From Streptomyces sp. HUAS YS2 (GTDB lineage: Bacteria > Actinomycetota > Actinomycetes > Streptomycetales > Streptomycetaceae), in contig NZ_CP137573.1 of NCBI RefSeq assembly GCF_033343995.1, positions 496,001-560,000 of the forward strand: DNA of 64,000 nt. The letters are read 5' to 3'. Below the pieces are notes generated by a model, which saw nothing but the letters and a program-made list of their open reading frames with translations, had not been told where the DNA came from and searched no databases. The stretch's first letter is position 1. The number at the start of each line of letters is the position of its first letter. The position numbers were made by a program, and so were the translations under genes. Positions 33,738 to 43,394 of the stretch are shown piece by piece.

Positions 33738-34346
33738 ATGTCCTACGACGCGGCGTTCCTGTGGGGCCCGGCCAACTTCTCTGGACGACCACCGACCCGC
33801 CTGGTGGTGGAAGGCATCGTCGTGGGCTTCCTGATCGGGGGTGCCGTGGTGACGGGTGCGCTGACCGGTTTCGGCATGGTGGGCTCGGGGGTCGGTCTCA
33901 TCGTGAGCCTGGCCGCCGCCGGGTATCTCTTCTCGACGAACGCGGGACGTGTCCTGGTCGCCGCGGTCGCCCTGCTCGGCGGGGCCCTCGCCTGGTGGAT
34001 ACCGGGCCAGGCGGCACAGGCCGTCCTCGCGGCGCGCGGCAAGGCCCGTACGGTGGTGGTCACCGAGGTCCACGTGCACCGCTACGAGGGACGGAACTAC
34101 GTCAAGAACTCCTGCTCAGTACGCCTCCTTGACGGCAGCCCGGTCCCCAACGAAGCCTGGCGCACCTGCGGTCCCACCGCGCGCCCGGGCCAGCACCTCA
34201 CGATGGTCTTCGACCCGGAGGCCAGCGTCCCGCCGACCGACCGCATCCTCCCCGCCACCGCCACCGAGGCCCTCGCGGGGGTGACGGCGGCAACTCTGGG
34301 CCTCGCAGCGCTGTGCTGCGTAGCGGTGATCCGATCCCAGCCGTGA
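33738..34346 (+). CDS. Hypothetical membrane protein
   Basis: 202 residues, ATG at 33738. Three clustered hydrophobic helices (VVEGIVVGFLIGGAVVTGAL, GSGVGLIVSLAAAGYLF, VLVAAVALLGGALAWWIPG) are followed by a soluble domain containing KNSCSVRLLDGSPVPNEAW and TCGPTARPGQHLTMVFDPE, and a last helix LGLAALCCVAVI. The soluble part is probably extracytoplasmic. Function unknown. Confidence 0.65.
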   Translation: MSYDAAFLWGPANFSGRPPTRLVVEGIVVGFLIGGAVVTGALTGFGMVGSGVGLIVSLAAAGYLFSTNAGRVLVAAVALLGGALAWWIPGQAAQAVLAARGKARTVVVTEVHVHRYEGRNYVKNSCSVRLLDGSPVPNEAWRTCGPTARPGQHLTMVFDPEASVPPTDRILPATATEALAGVTAATLGLAALCCVAVIRSQP

Positions 34347-34634
34347 CCACACAGGCCGTACGAGTCGGCTGCGGCCCCTGTGCTCCGATGACCCCGAGCT
34401 CGCGCCGCGCTGCCGGGGCACCACTGACACAGCCAACTAAACGCGTGCGCGCGTAGGAGCGGTGCAGACAGTCCAGAAACCCGTCCGCCAGGGGGGGTGT
34501 CTCCCCGGCACCCGTCCACGAGCCGGGGAGCCAGCGAGAGGCGGCCGGGTCCGGCAGTAGTCGATCTTGACGTGCCCGAAGCGTGTGGTGTCGAGTTGCG
34601 GGTGAGAAGTGGCACCAGCGCATAGGGGATCGAC

Positions 34635-35087
34635 ATGTTCATAGCAGAAGAGGGCGTTTTCGATCCTGCGGAGATGCTCAAGCTCTACGACTCGGTCGGC
34701 TGGGAGGGCTACACCAGTGACGTAGACAAGCTCTGTCGCGGTCTCGTGAACTCTCACCTCGTCATCACGGCACGAGATGGATCGGGAACACTCCTCGGAC
34801 TGGCCCGGACCGTCTCCGACGACGAGCACATCTGCTACGTCCAGGACGTCGTGGTCAATCCGGCGAAGCACAGGCAGGGGGTTGGCCGGGCGCTGGTCGA
34901 GCACCTGATGCGGCGCTACTCCCACTGCCGGTTCTTCCTCCTGTCCACGGACCACGAGTCGTCACCCGAGGGCTACCGCAACCACGCCTTCTATCGGAGC
35001 CTGGGATTCCTGTCCTACGAGGAAAAGGAGATGGCAGGCTTCGGACTGCCAAGGAACCGCCCCGACCTGCGCAATACGGCTCCGTAG
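34635..35087 (+). CDS. GNAT-family N-acetyltransferase
   Basis: 150 residues. LLGLARTVSDDEHICYVQDV is followed by VVNPAKHRQGVGRALVEHLM with the acetyl-CoA loop RQGVGRA, and YRNHAFYRSLGFLSYE near the C-terminus. Compact single domain. Nine bases separate it from the next gene, so they may be co-transcribed. Confidence 0.85.
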   Translation: MFIAEEGVFDPAEMLKLYDSVGWEGYTSDVDKLCRGLVNSHLVITARDGSGTLLGLARTVSDDEHICYVQDVVVNPAKHRQGVGRALVEHLMRRYSHCRFFLLSTDHESSPEGYRNHAFYRSLGFLSYEEKEMAGFGLPRNRPDLRNTAP

Positions 35088-35096
35088 GGTGGCCTG

Positions 35097-35522
35097 ATGT
35101 TCGATCATCTGGAGATCAAGGTGTTGCCGCAGGGGCCCCGGTTCCCAGCTCAGGTGCGGTGCTGGGTCAACGGCGCGGACTTGGTCGAGGAGGTGATCGG
35201 CGGATCCGGACCGTACGCGGGCCGCGGGCCGTACGCGTCTGATGCGCTGCCGGCCGGCAGCCCCAGCCCTCTCCGCGCGACCGGCGCAGCACGCCGCCTG
35301 GAGCTGGGGCAACCGGACTGCACCGGTGGCTGCTGCGGCTTCCTGACCGTGGTCGTGCAGCGGTTCGGGGAGATCGTGCAGTGGTCGGACTGGGAGGTTC
35401 CGTCGAAGTCTCCGCTCGCGCCCGCGCCCTACCCTCCGCCCGAGTTCCACTTCGACGCGAGTCAGTACAACGCCGAAGTGGCGCGCGCCGAGGCGGCTGG
35501 CTGGTGGCAGGTGCACCCGTAG
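35097..35522 (+). CDS. Hypothetical protein
   Basis: 141 residues, ATG at 35097. FDHLEIKVLPQGPRFPAQVR opens it; CTGGCCGFLTVVVQRFGEIV is central and may bind a metal through its Cys; EFHFDASQYNAEVARAEAAG precedes the end. Resembles small Streptomyces proteins that accompany toxin or immunity clusters, but no function can be assigned. Confidence 0.6.
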   Translation: MFDHLEIKVLPQGPRFPAQVRCWVNGADLVEEVIGGSGPYAGRGPYASDALPAGSPSPLRATGAARRLELGQPDCTGGCCGFLTVVVQRFGEIVQWSDWEVPSKSPLAPAPYPPPEFHFDASQYNAEVARAEAAGWWQVHP

Positions 35523-35740
35523 CCCAGCCGCAGCCGGGGGCGGCGAGCGGCCCTGGAAACGTTGGCGGCCGGCCCCCGGGCGGGAACGGGCCGACGAGAC
35601 AGATCACCCGATCCTCACCCGGTTAGCGCCTCCCCTGCGTTGTCGCGGTCATCGTCCCCGGCTGTTCGGGCGAACCGCGATCCGCCCCGACCCATCTCCC
35701 ACCCGCGCGGGCATCCATTGGCGAAACGAAAGGGAGAAAC

Positions 35741-36067
35741 GTGCCGCTCTATCTATCAAGGTTCAGCTACACACCGGAGACCTGGGCGAGGATGATCGGC
35801 CACCCCGAGGACCGCGCAAAGGCCGCCCGGGTCTACATCGAATCCGTCGGTGGAAAGCTCCACGGCTTCTGGTACGCCTTCGGCACGCACGACGGCTACA
35901 ACCTCTGGGAGGCTCCGGACAACGTGTCCATGGCTGCCGTTGCGCTGGCGATCAGCGGAGGTGGCGCGCTCAGCTCGTTCGAGACAACCGTTCTCCTGAG
36001 CGTCGATGAAACGCTGGATGCCCTGCGCAAAGCGGAGCAAGTCCAGTACCGGGCTCCAGGCGAGTAG
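35741..36067 (+). CDS. GYD-domain protein
   Basis: 108 residues from GTG at 35741 after AAAGGGAG. LYLSRFSYTPETWARMI is followed by KLHGFWYAFGTHDGYNLWEA, containing the G-x-x-D-GY signature of GYD proteins, which form dimeric alpha-beta barrels. Role unknown. Confidence 0.8.
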   Translation: MPLYLSRFSYTPETWARMIGHPEDRAKAARVYIESVGGKLHGFWYAFGTHDGYNLWEAPDNVSMAAVALAISGGGALSSFETTVLLSVDETLDALRKAEQVQYRAPGE

Positions 36068-36126
36068 TGGTTGCGTCACCCACGCTGACCATGGGGCCAC
36101 CCGGGCAGCGGGAGGGCCCGACACCC

Positions 36127-36897
36127 CTAGGTGTCGGGCCCCCTCGCGCTCACCGGCGTCCGGCGCTCGCCCGACCGCGCCATACGGGCGCAGCACGCGA
36201 TCCACCCGCGCCACCAGCGAACCCGCGGGCCGCGGGTCCCGCACGCATGGAGGCGGCCAGCGTCGGCAGCAGCAGCGCCGGCCCCAGCACGTACACCACG
36301 CCCGCCCACCGCGGCGCCCCTGGCCCGGAGACGGCCATCGGCCATCGGCGGGCCGTGGACGACGAGCAGCGGCCACACCGCCCCCGCCTCCATCCCGAGC
36401 GCCCGGCGCGCGTACGCCGACCGTCTGGCGGTCGTCGGCCAGCCTCCCGTCACCAGCGCAGCCCTCCGGCTCCGCACGGTCCAGGATCTCCGTCCACCGC
36501 GTCGAGATACTGCCCGTACGCGGCCACCCGGTCCGCGGCGTACTCCCGCTGCTCGGTCGTCATCTTCGTTGTGAGGTACCGCCAGTTCCCCTCCAGGCAC
36601 ACCGTGTGCCAAGCGCCGTTCTCCGGGGTGTACTCCATGTCAGCCGGGGCGATGAGCGGCTTGTGCAGCTCGGGCCGGCCGCAGCTGGTGTCGAAACCGC
36701 CGTGGCAGTCGGATTCGACGCTGCGGCTCGCCGGGATGGAGCACATGTCTGTCCCGGGCATGCAGACGTGCTTCTCGGCGTAGTCGATGCGGACGGCTTG
36801 CTCGCACGGGCTTCTCAGTCCGGGCGTACAGCTGGGCGAGGGCGTCGCTGGTGATCGCGTCGGCGGTGCGCCATCTGACGGGTGTGGGTTCGGTCAT
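36127..36897 (-). pseudogene. Broken gene, several frames
   Basis: From ATG at 36897 a first frame gives TEPTPVRWRTADAITSDALA. Near 36805 coding potential moves to another frame, AVRIDYAEKHVCMPGTDMC, with CHGGFDTSCGRPELHKPLI and TTKMTTEQREYAADRVAAYG. The 3' third has a membrane-like stretch GVVYVLGPALLLPTLAASM in yet another frame. Conserved-looking pieces in shifting frames indicate fusion and decay. No function named. Confidence 0.45.
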
Positions 36898-36985
36898 CAG
36901 GGGCTCCTCGGGCTGGCCAGATCTGTCATTGCCCGTGCTTGCAGCCGGGCCGAGAATCGCATCTGGACCTGAATCGGGGGCGCTG

Positions 36986-37129
36986 ATGTTCGGGAACAAC
37001 GGCAGTAACACGAACGCGTTCATGGGCGGCGTCGCGGCTGGGAACAGCTGCAGTCCGGGGTGCGGTTGCCTCCTGTGGCTGATCGCGATTGGCGTCTTCC
37101 TGTGGGGCATCGCCACTGGTCAGTGGTGA
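36986..37129 (+). CDS. 47-residue membrane peptide with Cys turn
   Basis: ATG at 36986. A Gly/Asn-rich start (FGNNGSNTNAFMGGVAAGNS) is followed by CSPGCGC and a single hydrophobic helix LLWLIAIGVFLWGIATG. The arrangement is protein-like and the frame ends cleanly at TGA. Could be a small membrane protein or an unprocessed peptide; no neighbours suggest maturation enzymes. Confidence 0.45.
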   Translation: MFGNNGSNTNAFMGGVAAGNSCSPGCGCLLWLIAIGVFLWGIATGQW

Positions 37130-37316
37130 GCTGACGTCCTCGTTCGGGGCTCCTGCGGGTCGTCTTGAGCGCGTAGCCGATGCGGGGCCGCGTCCATCAC
37201 AGCCGCACCATCGGTCTAGGCACGGCTGCGGCGACCGCGCCGTTGGTACTCGCATCCGCCTCGGTGGACTGGGGAGAGACAGGCGCGACCGCCCCAGACA
37301 CCGCTCCCCCGCCGGC

Positions 37317-37454
37317 CACTCGGCACTGGCCGCGCACGAGGTGCCGCACGCCGTGGACGTCTTCGCCCACGGCCCGCACAGTCTCGGCCTGGTCCAGGAT
37401 GCCGGCCAGGCCGCAGCGCCGGCGGAGCTCGCGCAATTGTGGATCGCCGAATAG
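37317..37454 (+). pseudogene. C-terminal fragment of an alpha/beta hydrolase
   Basis: The frame reads HSALAAHEVPHAVDVFAHGP, then HSLGLVQDAG and ELAQLWIAE before TAG. The motif VPHxxxVFxHGPHSLGL is the catalytic-His region of BD-FAE/dienelactone-hydrolase-like enzymes. Upstream parts are in other frames or missing. Confidence 0.6.
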
Positions 37455-37867
37455 GTCCGCATGCCGCAGCCAGGTACGAGATCGGGGTCGTCGCCCTCGC
37501 CCTCGGCCTGGACGGGGTGGGCGGCATGTGCGGAATGGTGAGAGTCAGTGCTTGCGGGCCCGTATCTGATCACGGCCATGCCGGCGACGCAGACCAGGGC
37601 GCCGATGGCGCACGGTTCACCTCCGCTCGAGCGGAGGAACCAAGATCGCCACGGCCCGGTGTCGCCGCAGAGAACTGTCGGCCTCCCTTCGTTTGGGTAG
37701 GCGCCTGACCTTTCCTCTGCCGGCCGGGGGCGGTCGTGGAGGTGGAACCGGGACGGTCCCGGGCGGTGTAGGGACGAAGGAGCCCCGGCCGCACCCGGCT
37801 CGGGATGCGGCCATGGCCCTGGCGGGTGTGCGACAGTCGAGGAGGGGCCCGAGGAAGGGGTTCGTCC

Positions 37868-38749
37868 GTGCGGAGGCCCGCGATCATCGAAGCGCCGTCG
37901 GTGCTGGGGCTGCGGCCCTCCGGCGTCCAGGACCTGCCCGCCGCGCTGCTCGGAGCCGGCCTGCGGGAGGGGCTCGGCGCGGAGTGGGCGGGCAGGGTCG
38001 AACCGCCCGCGTACGACCCGAGGCGCGACGAGGCTACGGGAATTCTCAATGCGGACGCCATCGCGCGGTACTCGGCCGAACTGGCCGACGCGGTCGGCGC
38101 GGTGCTCGACCGCGGGCGGTTCCCCGTGGTGCTCGGCGGGGACTGCAGCATCCTGCTGGGGAACCTGCTGGCGCTGCGCCGCCGCGGCCGCAACGGGCTG
38201 CTGTTCCTGGACGGCCACACCGATTTCTACCAGCCCTCGGCGGAGCCGACGGGCGAGGCGGCCTCGATGGAGCTCGCCCTGGCCACTGGGCGCGGCCCCC
38301 GGACGCTCACCGATCTCGAGGGCCGCGGCCCGCTGGTGCGCGACGAGGACGTGGTGGCATTCGGCATCCGCGACGCCGCCGAGTCGGCCGCGGACGGCAT
38401 GCAGCCCCTGCCGCCGCGGCTGCGGGCGATGGACCTCGCGGAGGTACGGGCCATGGGTGCCGCGACAGCGGCGCGGGAGGCGGTCCAACGGCTCACCTCC
38501 GGCGGCGCCACCGGCTTCTGGGTCCACCTCGACGCCGACGTCCTGGACGACGCCGTGATGCCGGCCGTCGACTACCGCCTCCCCGGCGGACTTTCGTGGC
38601 ACGATCTGGAGGCGGTGCTGCGGACGGCCCTGGCGGACGAACGGGCCGTGGGCCTGGACGTCACCATCTTCAACCCCCGCCTGGACCCGGACGGTTCGGT
38701 CGCGGCCCGCCTCGTGCAGGGCCTGCGCAGGGGCCTGTCGGCGGCGTGA
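37868..38749 (+). CDS. Arginase/agmatinase-family protein with altered metal site
   Basis: 293 residues from GTG at 37868. Metal-site motifs are VVLGGDCSILLGN (Cys where most members have His), LLFLDGHTDFYQPSAEP (DGHxD instead of DAHxD) and FWVHLDADVLDDAVMPAVDY (DxD kept). The fold is ureohydrolase-like, but the Cys substitution suggests a different metal content or substrate. Ends at a strong shared terminator with the kinase gene. Confidence 0.8.
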   Translation: MRRPAIIEAPSVLGLRPSGVQDLPAALLGAGLREGLGAEWAGRVEPPAYDPRRDEATGILNADAIARYSAELADAVGAVLDRGRFPVVLGGDCSILLGNLLALRRRGRNGLLFLDGHTDFYQPSAEPTGEAASMELALATGRGPRTLTDLEGRGPLVRDEDVVAFGIRDAAESAADGMQPLPPRLRAMDLAEVRAMGAATAAREAVQRLTSGGATGFWVHLDADVLDDAVMPAVDYRLPGGLSWHDLEAVLRTALADERAVGLDVTIFNPRLDPDGSVAARLVQGLRRGLSAA

Positions 38750-38805
38750 GGGGTCGGCGGCGCCGGTATACCTGTCTGTGTCTGCGTCATGCTCCGACCC
38801 TCGGA

Positions 38806-38836
38806 ACCCTTGCGGACAGCTACGGTCCGCAAGGGT
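38806..38836. terminator. Bidirectional terminator
   Basis: ACCCTTGCGGAC (38806-38817) pairs perfectly with GTCCGCAAGGGT (38825-38836), 12 bp with a 7-base loop, between two convergent genes. Confidence 0.85.
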
Positions 38837-38841
38837 GGACC

Positions 38842-40581
38842 TCAGGACGCGGGCAGGGTCGACACGATCTTGCCGGAGGCGTCGGCGGCGAGATAGCCGC
38901 TGGCCCGGTAGTCGTTGCTGAGGTAGAAGCGCAGTGTCGGACGGTCGTCGTTGAAGGTCCAGCGGTCGACGACGACGTATCGCATCGTGGGGTCGTCCAC
39001 CTTGAGGTCGCGTTCGCCGCGCTTCATCAGCGCGGGGAGGCTGTCCCAAGGCATCGTGGACACGTCGAAGGGCTGCTCGTCGGCGTCGTCGGCACTGATG
39101 GTGCCGCCGGGGCCCGTCTTCCTGGCCACGCCGGCCCGGTACTCGTACGCGTCGTAGGTCTTCGCGCCGGGCCGGGTCGGGATGTTCGCCAGGGCGTACT
39201 CCTCGTAGACCGTCAGATCCTTGATCGTCGTGGTGCCGCTCGCCCGGCGGAACTCCGCGATGACGGCTCGGACGTTGGCGGTGGTGAGGAGGCTGCCGCG
39301 GACCGCGGGCGCGGAGGCGGACGGGACCGCGCCCGTGCTGCCCGAGCCCTGGCCGGGGGTGCGTACGGCGCCGGTCGGCGAGGCGCCACCCTTCGCCCCG
39401 GAGGAACCGCCGCTGCCGTCGTCGCCGTCGGGGAACAGGTTCACGACGCCGATCACCGCGGCGGCCGCCAGCGTGAGGCCGACGGCGGCGCCTGCGGCGC
39501 GCTTGCGCGGGCTGGAGGGCGCGGGGGTGGGCAGCGTCGGGGGGCCGAAGCCGACGCCCGGCGCGGCGGGCGGGCCGTAGGCAGGGTGCGGGTACGGCGC
39601 GGGCGTCGGCGCGTACGGGCCGGGGGCGGCAGGGGCGGCGATGGGCGCAGAAGGAGCGGGGGCAGAAGGAGCGGGGACAGAAGCAGCGGGGGCAGAAGCA
39701 GCGGCGGGAGCAGGGGCCGCAGCCGCGCCGCCCTCCGCCTCTGCTTCCGCGTCCGCCAACAGCCGGTCCAGGAGCGCCCCGTCCGGCCGCTGTGCCGGAT
39801 CGCGGACGAGAAGCCGGGTCAGTACGGGACCCAGCGCGCCGGACCGCACCGGCGCGGGGATCGGGTCGTCGAGCACCGCGACCACGGTCGCGAGGCCGGT
39901 GGCGCGGCGCAGCGGGTGGTGGCCCTCGGCCGCCACGTAGAGGAGCATGCCGAGCGACCACAAGTCGGAGGCCGGGTTGCCCTCCTCGCCGCGGACCCGC
40001 TCGGGGGCGATGAACTCCGGCGAACCGATCAGGTCGCCGGTGGAAGTGAGCCGGGAGGTGGCGCCGTCGAACGCGGCAATGCCGAAGTCGGTGAGCACGG
40101 CCCCGCCTTCGTGGCGGAGCAGGACGTTGGCGGGTTTGACGTCGCGGTGCTGGATGCCGGCGGTGTGCGCGGCGCGCAGTGCGGAGAGGACCTGACGGCC
40201 GAGGGCGAGCACCTCGGGGACGGGCATCGGGCCCGCGGCGAGCCGGTCGTACACGGAGCTGCCCTCGACGAGCTCCATCACGATCCACGGGTGCGAGCCG
40301 TCCTGCGGCTCGACGATGTGGTGGATCGTCACGACGTGCGGGTTCGACAGCCGGGCCAGGGCGCGGGCCTCGCGGACGGCGCGTTCGCGCAGCTGCGCGG
40401 CGAATCCGGGGTTCGCGTCCTCGACGGCGGGGTCGGGCGGGCGAACCTCCTTGAGGGCGACGTCGCGGTCGAGGGCGATGTCGCGGGCGCGCCAGACGGT
40501 TCCCATGCCGCCGCTGCCGAGTCGGGAGATCAGTCGGAAGCGTCCGTCGACCAGGGGTCTTCGGTCCTCATTCGTGCTCAT
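38842..40581 (-). CDS. Hanks-type Ser/Thr protein kinase with extracellular domain
   Basis: 579 residues, ATG at 40581. Kinase domain (about 14-275): LGSGGMGTVWRARD, Lys in DVALKEVR, HRDVKPANVLL, DFGIAAFDGATS, then GSPEFIAPERVRGEEGNPAS. An Ala/Pro-rich linker (APSAPAPSAPIAAP type, about 285-350) leads to one membrane helix AAGAAVGLTLAAAAVIGVV and an extracellular domain with FRRASGTTTIKDLTVYEEYA and FNDDRPTLRFYLSNDYRASG. There are no PASTA repeats. The outside domain presumably senses a ligand. Confidence 0.85.
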   Translation of the reverse strand: MSTNEDRRPLVDGRFRLISRLGSGGMGTVWRARDIALDRDVALKEVRPPDPAVEDANPGFAAQLRERAVREARALARLSNPHVVTIHHIVEPQDGSHPWIVMELVEGSSVYDRLAAGPMPVPEVLALGRQVLSALRAAHTAGIQHRDVKPANVLLRHEGGAVLTDFGIAAFDGATSRLTSTGDLIGSPEFIAPERVRGEEGNPASDLWSLGMLLYVAAEGHHPLRRATGLATVVAVLDDPIPAPVRSGALGPVLTRLLVRDPAQRPDGALLDRLLADAEAEAEGGAAAAPAPAAASAPAASVPAPSAPAPSAPIAAPAAPGPYAPTPAPYPHPAYGPPAAPGVGFGPPTLPTPAPSSPRKRAAGAAVGLTLAAAAVIGVVNLFPDGDDGSGGSSGAKGGASPTGAVRTPGQGSGSTGAVPSASAPAVRGSLLTTANVRAVIAEFRRASGTTTIKDLTVYEEYALANIPTRPGAKTYDAYEYRAGVARKTGPGGTISADDADEQPFDVSTMPWDSLPALMKRGERDLKVDDPTMRYVVVDRWTFNDDRPTLRFYLSNDYRASGYLAADASGKIVSTLPAS

Positions 40582-40937
40582 GGGCGGTCATCGTAGGCGG
40601 TCTCGGGTGACAGGCCGGAGCGGGCCCGGCCTGTCACCCGGCGCGGGGTGCGGCGAGGCGGCTACTGAGCCGTCTCGTACGCGCCGGACAGCGCCTCGAC
40701 GCGCTGCGAGCCTGCGTATCGACGACCGGGCGACGGACCGCGCCGAGCGCCACTGCTGCTGCGCCTCTGCCACGCAGTCCTTGCCGTGGAGCTCGACGGC
40801 GTGCGCGTGGAGTAGCCCCGAACCACGGGCTTCGCGCCGAGGCTTCGGCTTCGGCTTCGGCGACGGCGACGGTTCACGCACCCGGGCTCGGTGGCGGGCC
40901 GTTGCCAGAGGGAGGACCGTGCTCGATGCTTGTCGGC
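40582..40937. other. Intergenic with short CTTCGG repeats
   Basis: The plus strand holds tandem GGCTTC units near 40846-40870. A minus-strand frame ending SGAYETAQ at 40662 is Arg/Ser-rich and not recognised. No firm gene. Confidence 0.4.
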
Positions 40938-41333
40938 TCAGGCGTTGAGTGGATGTCCGGTCGTCGAGTCCACGTGGTCCGGGATCTCGTCGTGGCGATC
41001 ACCCACGGTCAGTGTCCCGGTGGGCTCGAACATGAGGATTGCGGCGCCGGATGGAGCGTACGGTTTGTGTTCCGTGCCTCGGGGAACGGTGAAGACCGCC
41101 CCGTGTGGGAGCAGGACCGTGCGCTCGCCATCGGGCTCGCGCAAGGAGATGTGCAGCTCGCCGTCGAGTACCAGGAAGAACTCGTCGGTGTCGTCGTGGA
41201 CGTGCCAGATGTGTTCGCCCTCGACCTTGGCGATGCGGACGTCGTAGTCGTTGACGCGCGTGACGATGTGGGGGCTCCACAGGGCATCGAAGGAGGCCAG
41301 AGCCTTGCCGAGGAGGATGGGTTCGTTGCTCAT
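40938..41333 (-). CDS. Cupin-domain protein
   Basis: 131 residues, ATG at 41333. Cupin motif 1 is GEHIWHVHDDTDEFFLVLDG, with HxH and Glu metal ligands, and motif 2 lies in LPHGAVFTVPRGTEHKPYA. A small mononuclear-metal beta-barrel. Divergent from the GlxA-type regulator at 41386 with 52 bp between, so it is the likely target. Confidence 0.85.
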   Translation of the reverse strand: MSNEPILLGKALASFDALWSPHIVTRVNDYDVRIAKVEGEHIWHVHDDTDEFFLVLDGELHISLREPDGERTVLLPHGAVFTVPRGTEHKPYAPSGAAILMFEPTGTLTVGDRHDEIPDHVDSTTGHPLNA

Positions 41334-41385
41334 GGGCTCATCCTGAGGCGCACCGCATCGTCGGCGTGAGTGCTAGGAATTGCAC

Positions 41386-42378
41386 ATGGCGCAAGAATCC
41401 TCGCATGCGGTTCACTCGGCGGGCGTACACCGGGTCGTCGTGATCGTGGACGAGAACTCGAACCCCTTCGAGCTCGGCTGCGCGACCGAAGTCTTCGGTC
41501 TGCGCAGACCGGAGATCGGTCGTGATCTCTACGACTTCGGGCTCTGCTCCCCCGCGCCCCGCACCCTGATGCGAGACGGGTTCTTCACGCTCACGGGAGT
41601 CGCCGGTCTGGAAGCGGCCGACGCGGCGGACACCTTGATCGTCCCCAACCGCCCGGACACCGAGATGCCCCACCGTCCCGCCGTACTCGATGCCATCAGA
41701 CGGGCGCACGCACGCGGTGCGCGCCTGGTCGGCTTCTGCAGCGGCGCCTTCACCCTGGCAGAGGCCGGAGTCCTTGATGGCCGCCGGGCCACTGCACACT
41801 GGCAGTGGGCTGATTCCTTCCGTGCCCGCTTCCCCTCGGTCCACCTTGAATCGGACGTGCTGTTCGTGGATGACGGTGACATCCTGACCGCGGCGGGGAG
41901 CGCGGCCGCGCTCGACCTCGGGCTACACGTGGTCCGCCGCGACCACGGCGCGGAGGTCGCCAATTCTGTGAGTCGGCGGCTGGTCTTCGCCGCGCACCGG
42001 GACGGCGGGCAGCGGCAGTTCGTGGAACGCCCCATGCCCGACCTGCCGGACGAGTCCTTGGCGCCGGTCCTGGCCTGGGCGCAGGAACGGTTGGACTCAC
42101 CGCTCGCGGTCTCTGACCTTGCGGCACGTGCGGCGGTCAGTTCGGCGACGCTGCATCGCCGCTTCCGGGCTCAGCTCGGAACGACACCGTTGGCATGGCT
42201 CACAGGCGAACGGCTCGCCTTCGCATGCCGGTTGATCGAACGCGGCGAGTACCGCTTCGAGGTGGTCGCACGGCGTAGCGGGCTTGGCACGGCTGCCAAC
42301 TTGCGCGCGCTGATGCGCCGAGAGACCGGCATCACTCCGTCGGCGTACAAGGCCCGGTTCGGGCCGGAGGCGAATTGA
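41386..42378 (+). CDS. GlxA-family AraC-type regulator
   Basis: 330 residues, ATG at 41386. DJ-1-like N-terminal domain: VVVIVDENSNPFELGCATEV and VGFCSGAFTLAEAGVLDGRR. C-terminal AraC domain: VSDLAARAAVSSATLHRRF, LAWLTGERLAFACRLIE and the end GITPSAYKARFG. Second regulator of this type in the window. Its proximity to the cupin gene suggests local control. Confidence 0.85.
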   Translation: MAQESSHAVHSAGVHRVVVIVDENSNPFELGCATEVFGLRRPEIGRDLYDFGLCSPAPRTLMRDGFFTLTGVAGLEAADAADTLIVPNRPDTEMPHRPAVLDAIRRAHARGARLVGFCSGAFTLAEAGVLDGRRATAHWQWADSFRARFPSVHLESDVLFVDDGDILTAAGSAAALDLGLHVVRRDHGAEVANSVSRRLVFAAHRDGGQRQFVERPMPDLPDESLAPVLAWAQERLDSPLAVSDLAARAAVSSATLHRRFRAQLGTTPLAWLTGERLAFACRLIERGEYRFEVVARRSGLGTAANLRALMRRETGITPSAYKARFGPEAN

Positions 42379-42448
42379 CGGTGAGGTGCCCACCTCCCCA
42401 CGGGAGGCACCGCACCTTGGCGTGGCGGCGTGCCGGCGGCCTACGCGA

Positions 42449-42669
42449 TCACTCCGAGGTCCGGCACAGCACCAGGCAGACGAAGCCGAAGCTGTCCCGG
42501 TACCCGTGCAGCCCCTGTGAACGTGCGTCGGTGGCAGCCTCCAGCACCTGCGCGGTGGCCGGATCCGCGGGGTGGTCCAGGGCCCATGCGGCCAGCGAGC
42601 CCCAGCATGCCCACTCGTAGGCGTCCAGCTCAGCGCGGGTGCTGACGTGGTCGTGGACAGGAGTCCAGC
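42449..42669 (-). pseudogene. 3' part of an IS-split SAM methyltransferase
   Basis: Reading in from the insertion edge: WTPVHDHVSTRAELDAYEW, then CWGSLAAWALDHPADPATA and GYRDSFGFVCLVL before TGA. It is the C-terminal segment of the methyltransferase whose 5' part lies at 44627-45152. The shared target GCTGGACT (42662-42669 on the complement) and the in-frame junction D-G-W-T/P-V-H prove they were one gene. Confidence 0.85.
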
Positions 42670-42830
42670 TGGCTCTGTATGCGAGAACGAGGTTCTGGAA
42701 CAGATCTTGGGGAGCGGTCGCGGAGTGTCACCGGGGCAACAGCATGAGTTGGGTCGGCCCGCAGGGCGGTTTACCGGGACAGCCCAAATTTCCAGGCGCC
42801 CTCGCGAGCCGTGCTGGCATCGTGTGAACC

Positions 42831-43394
42831 ATGGCAGCGATAGACGACACATCCGAACCTGACAGCCCTGTCCGCAGCACCTATCCGCCCCTGGTGGAGG
42901 CAGCGTGGCTGTATCAGGCGGATCAGTTGTGTCCGGAAGACCTGCCGATGACCGCTGCCCAGGCACTCGCAATGGGAATGGACACGCCGACCCTGTGCGA
43001 GCTCGCCGGCCTGCCGCGCCATGCGGACCCCCGGGACATCCGCGACACATTCGAGCAGGCTCTCGAAGAATTGGGGATCGTTTTGCCCGATCACCACCTG
43101 GCCCGGCGATACGCGCTGCGCAGGCTGGCCACACGATTCACCGCCGGGGAGGTGGATCTCGCCGAGTTGGCATCGGACGAGTGGTCGGAGATGGAGGTCG
43201 AGACCGCTGAGGAGCAAGCATTCGTGGCGCTACTCCCGCCATGCGCGTGCTGCATCGAGTACACGCTTGGGCTCGACGAGGCAGCATGGGAAGCGCAACT
43301 GCAGATCGCTGCCTGTGCCTTGGTCTCGCATCCCACTGTCGGGCCGCGCTTCGGAGGGACAACATCTGGGGTTGCGATCGCGGAGGGTCACTGA
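42831..43394 (+). CDS. Passenger protein inside the ISL3-like element, unknown function
   Basis: 187 residues, ATG at 42831. It starts [20 protein letters not shown], with [40 protein letters not shown] and [20 protein letters not shown]. Helical and acidic with a CxCC cluster. It is unrelated to transposases and points toward the transposase gene, whose 3' end it overlaps by 7 bases. No toxin or resistance motif is visible. Its integrity within an IS suggests a selected role. Confidence 0.65.
   Translation: MAAIDDTSEPDSPVRSTYPPLVEAAWLYQADQLCPEDLPMTAAQALAMGMDTPTLCELAGLPRHADPRDIRDTFEQALEELGIVLPDHHLARRYALRRLATRFTAGEVDLAELASDEWSEMEVETAEEQAFVALLPPCACCIEYTLGLDEAAWEAQLQIAACALVSHPTVGPRFGGTTSGVAIAEGH

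Noticed and set aside
36926..40288. A 1120-codon open frame on the minus strand
   Set aside because: It is a high-GC shadow lying antisense or out of frame to the arginase-family and kinase genes; its product is Arg/Pro-rich without domains.
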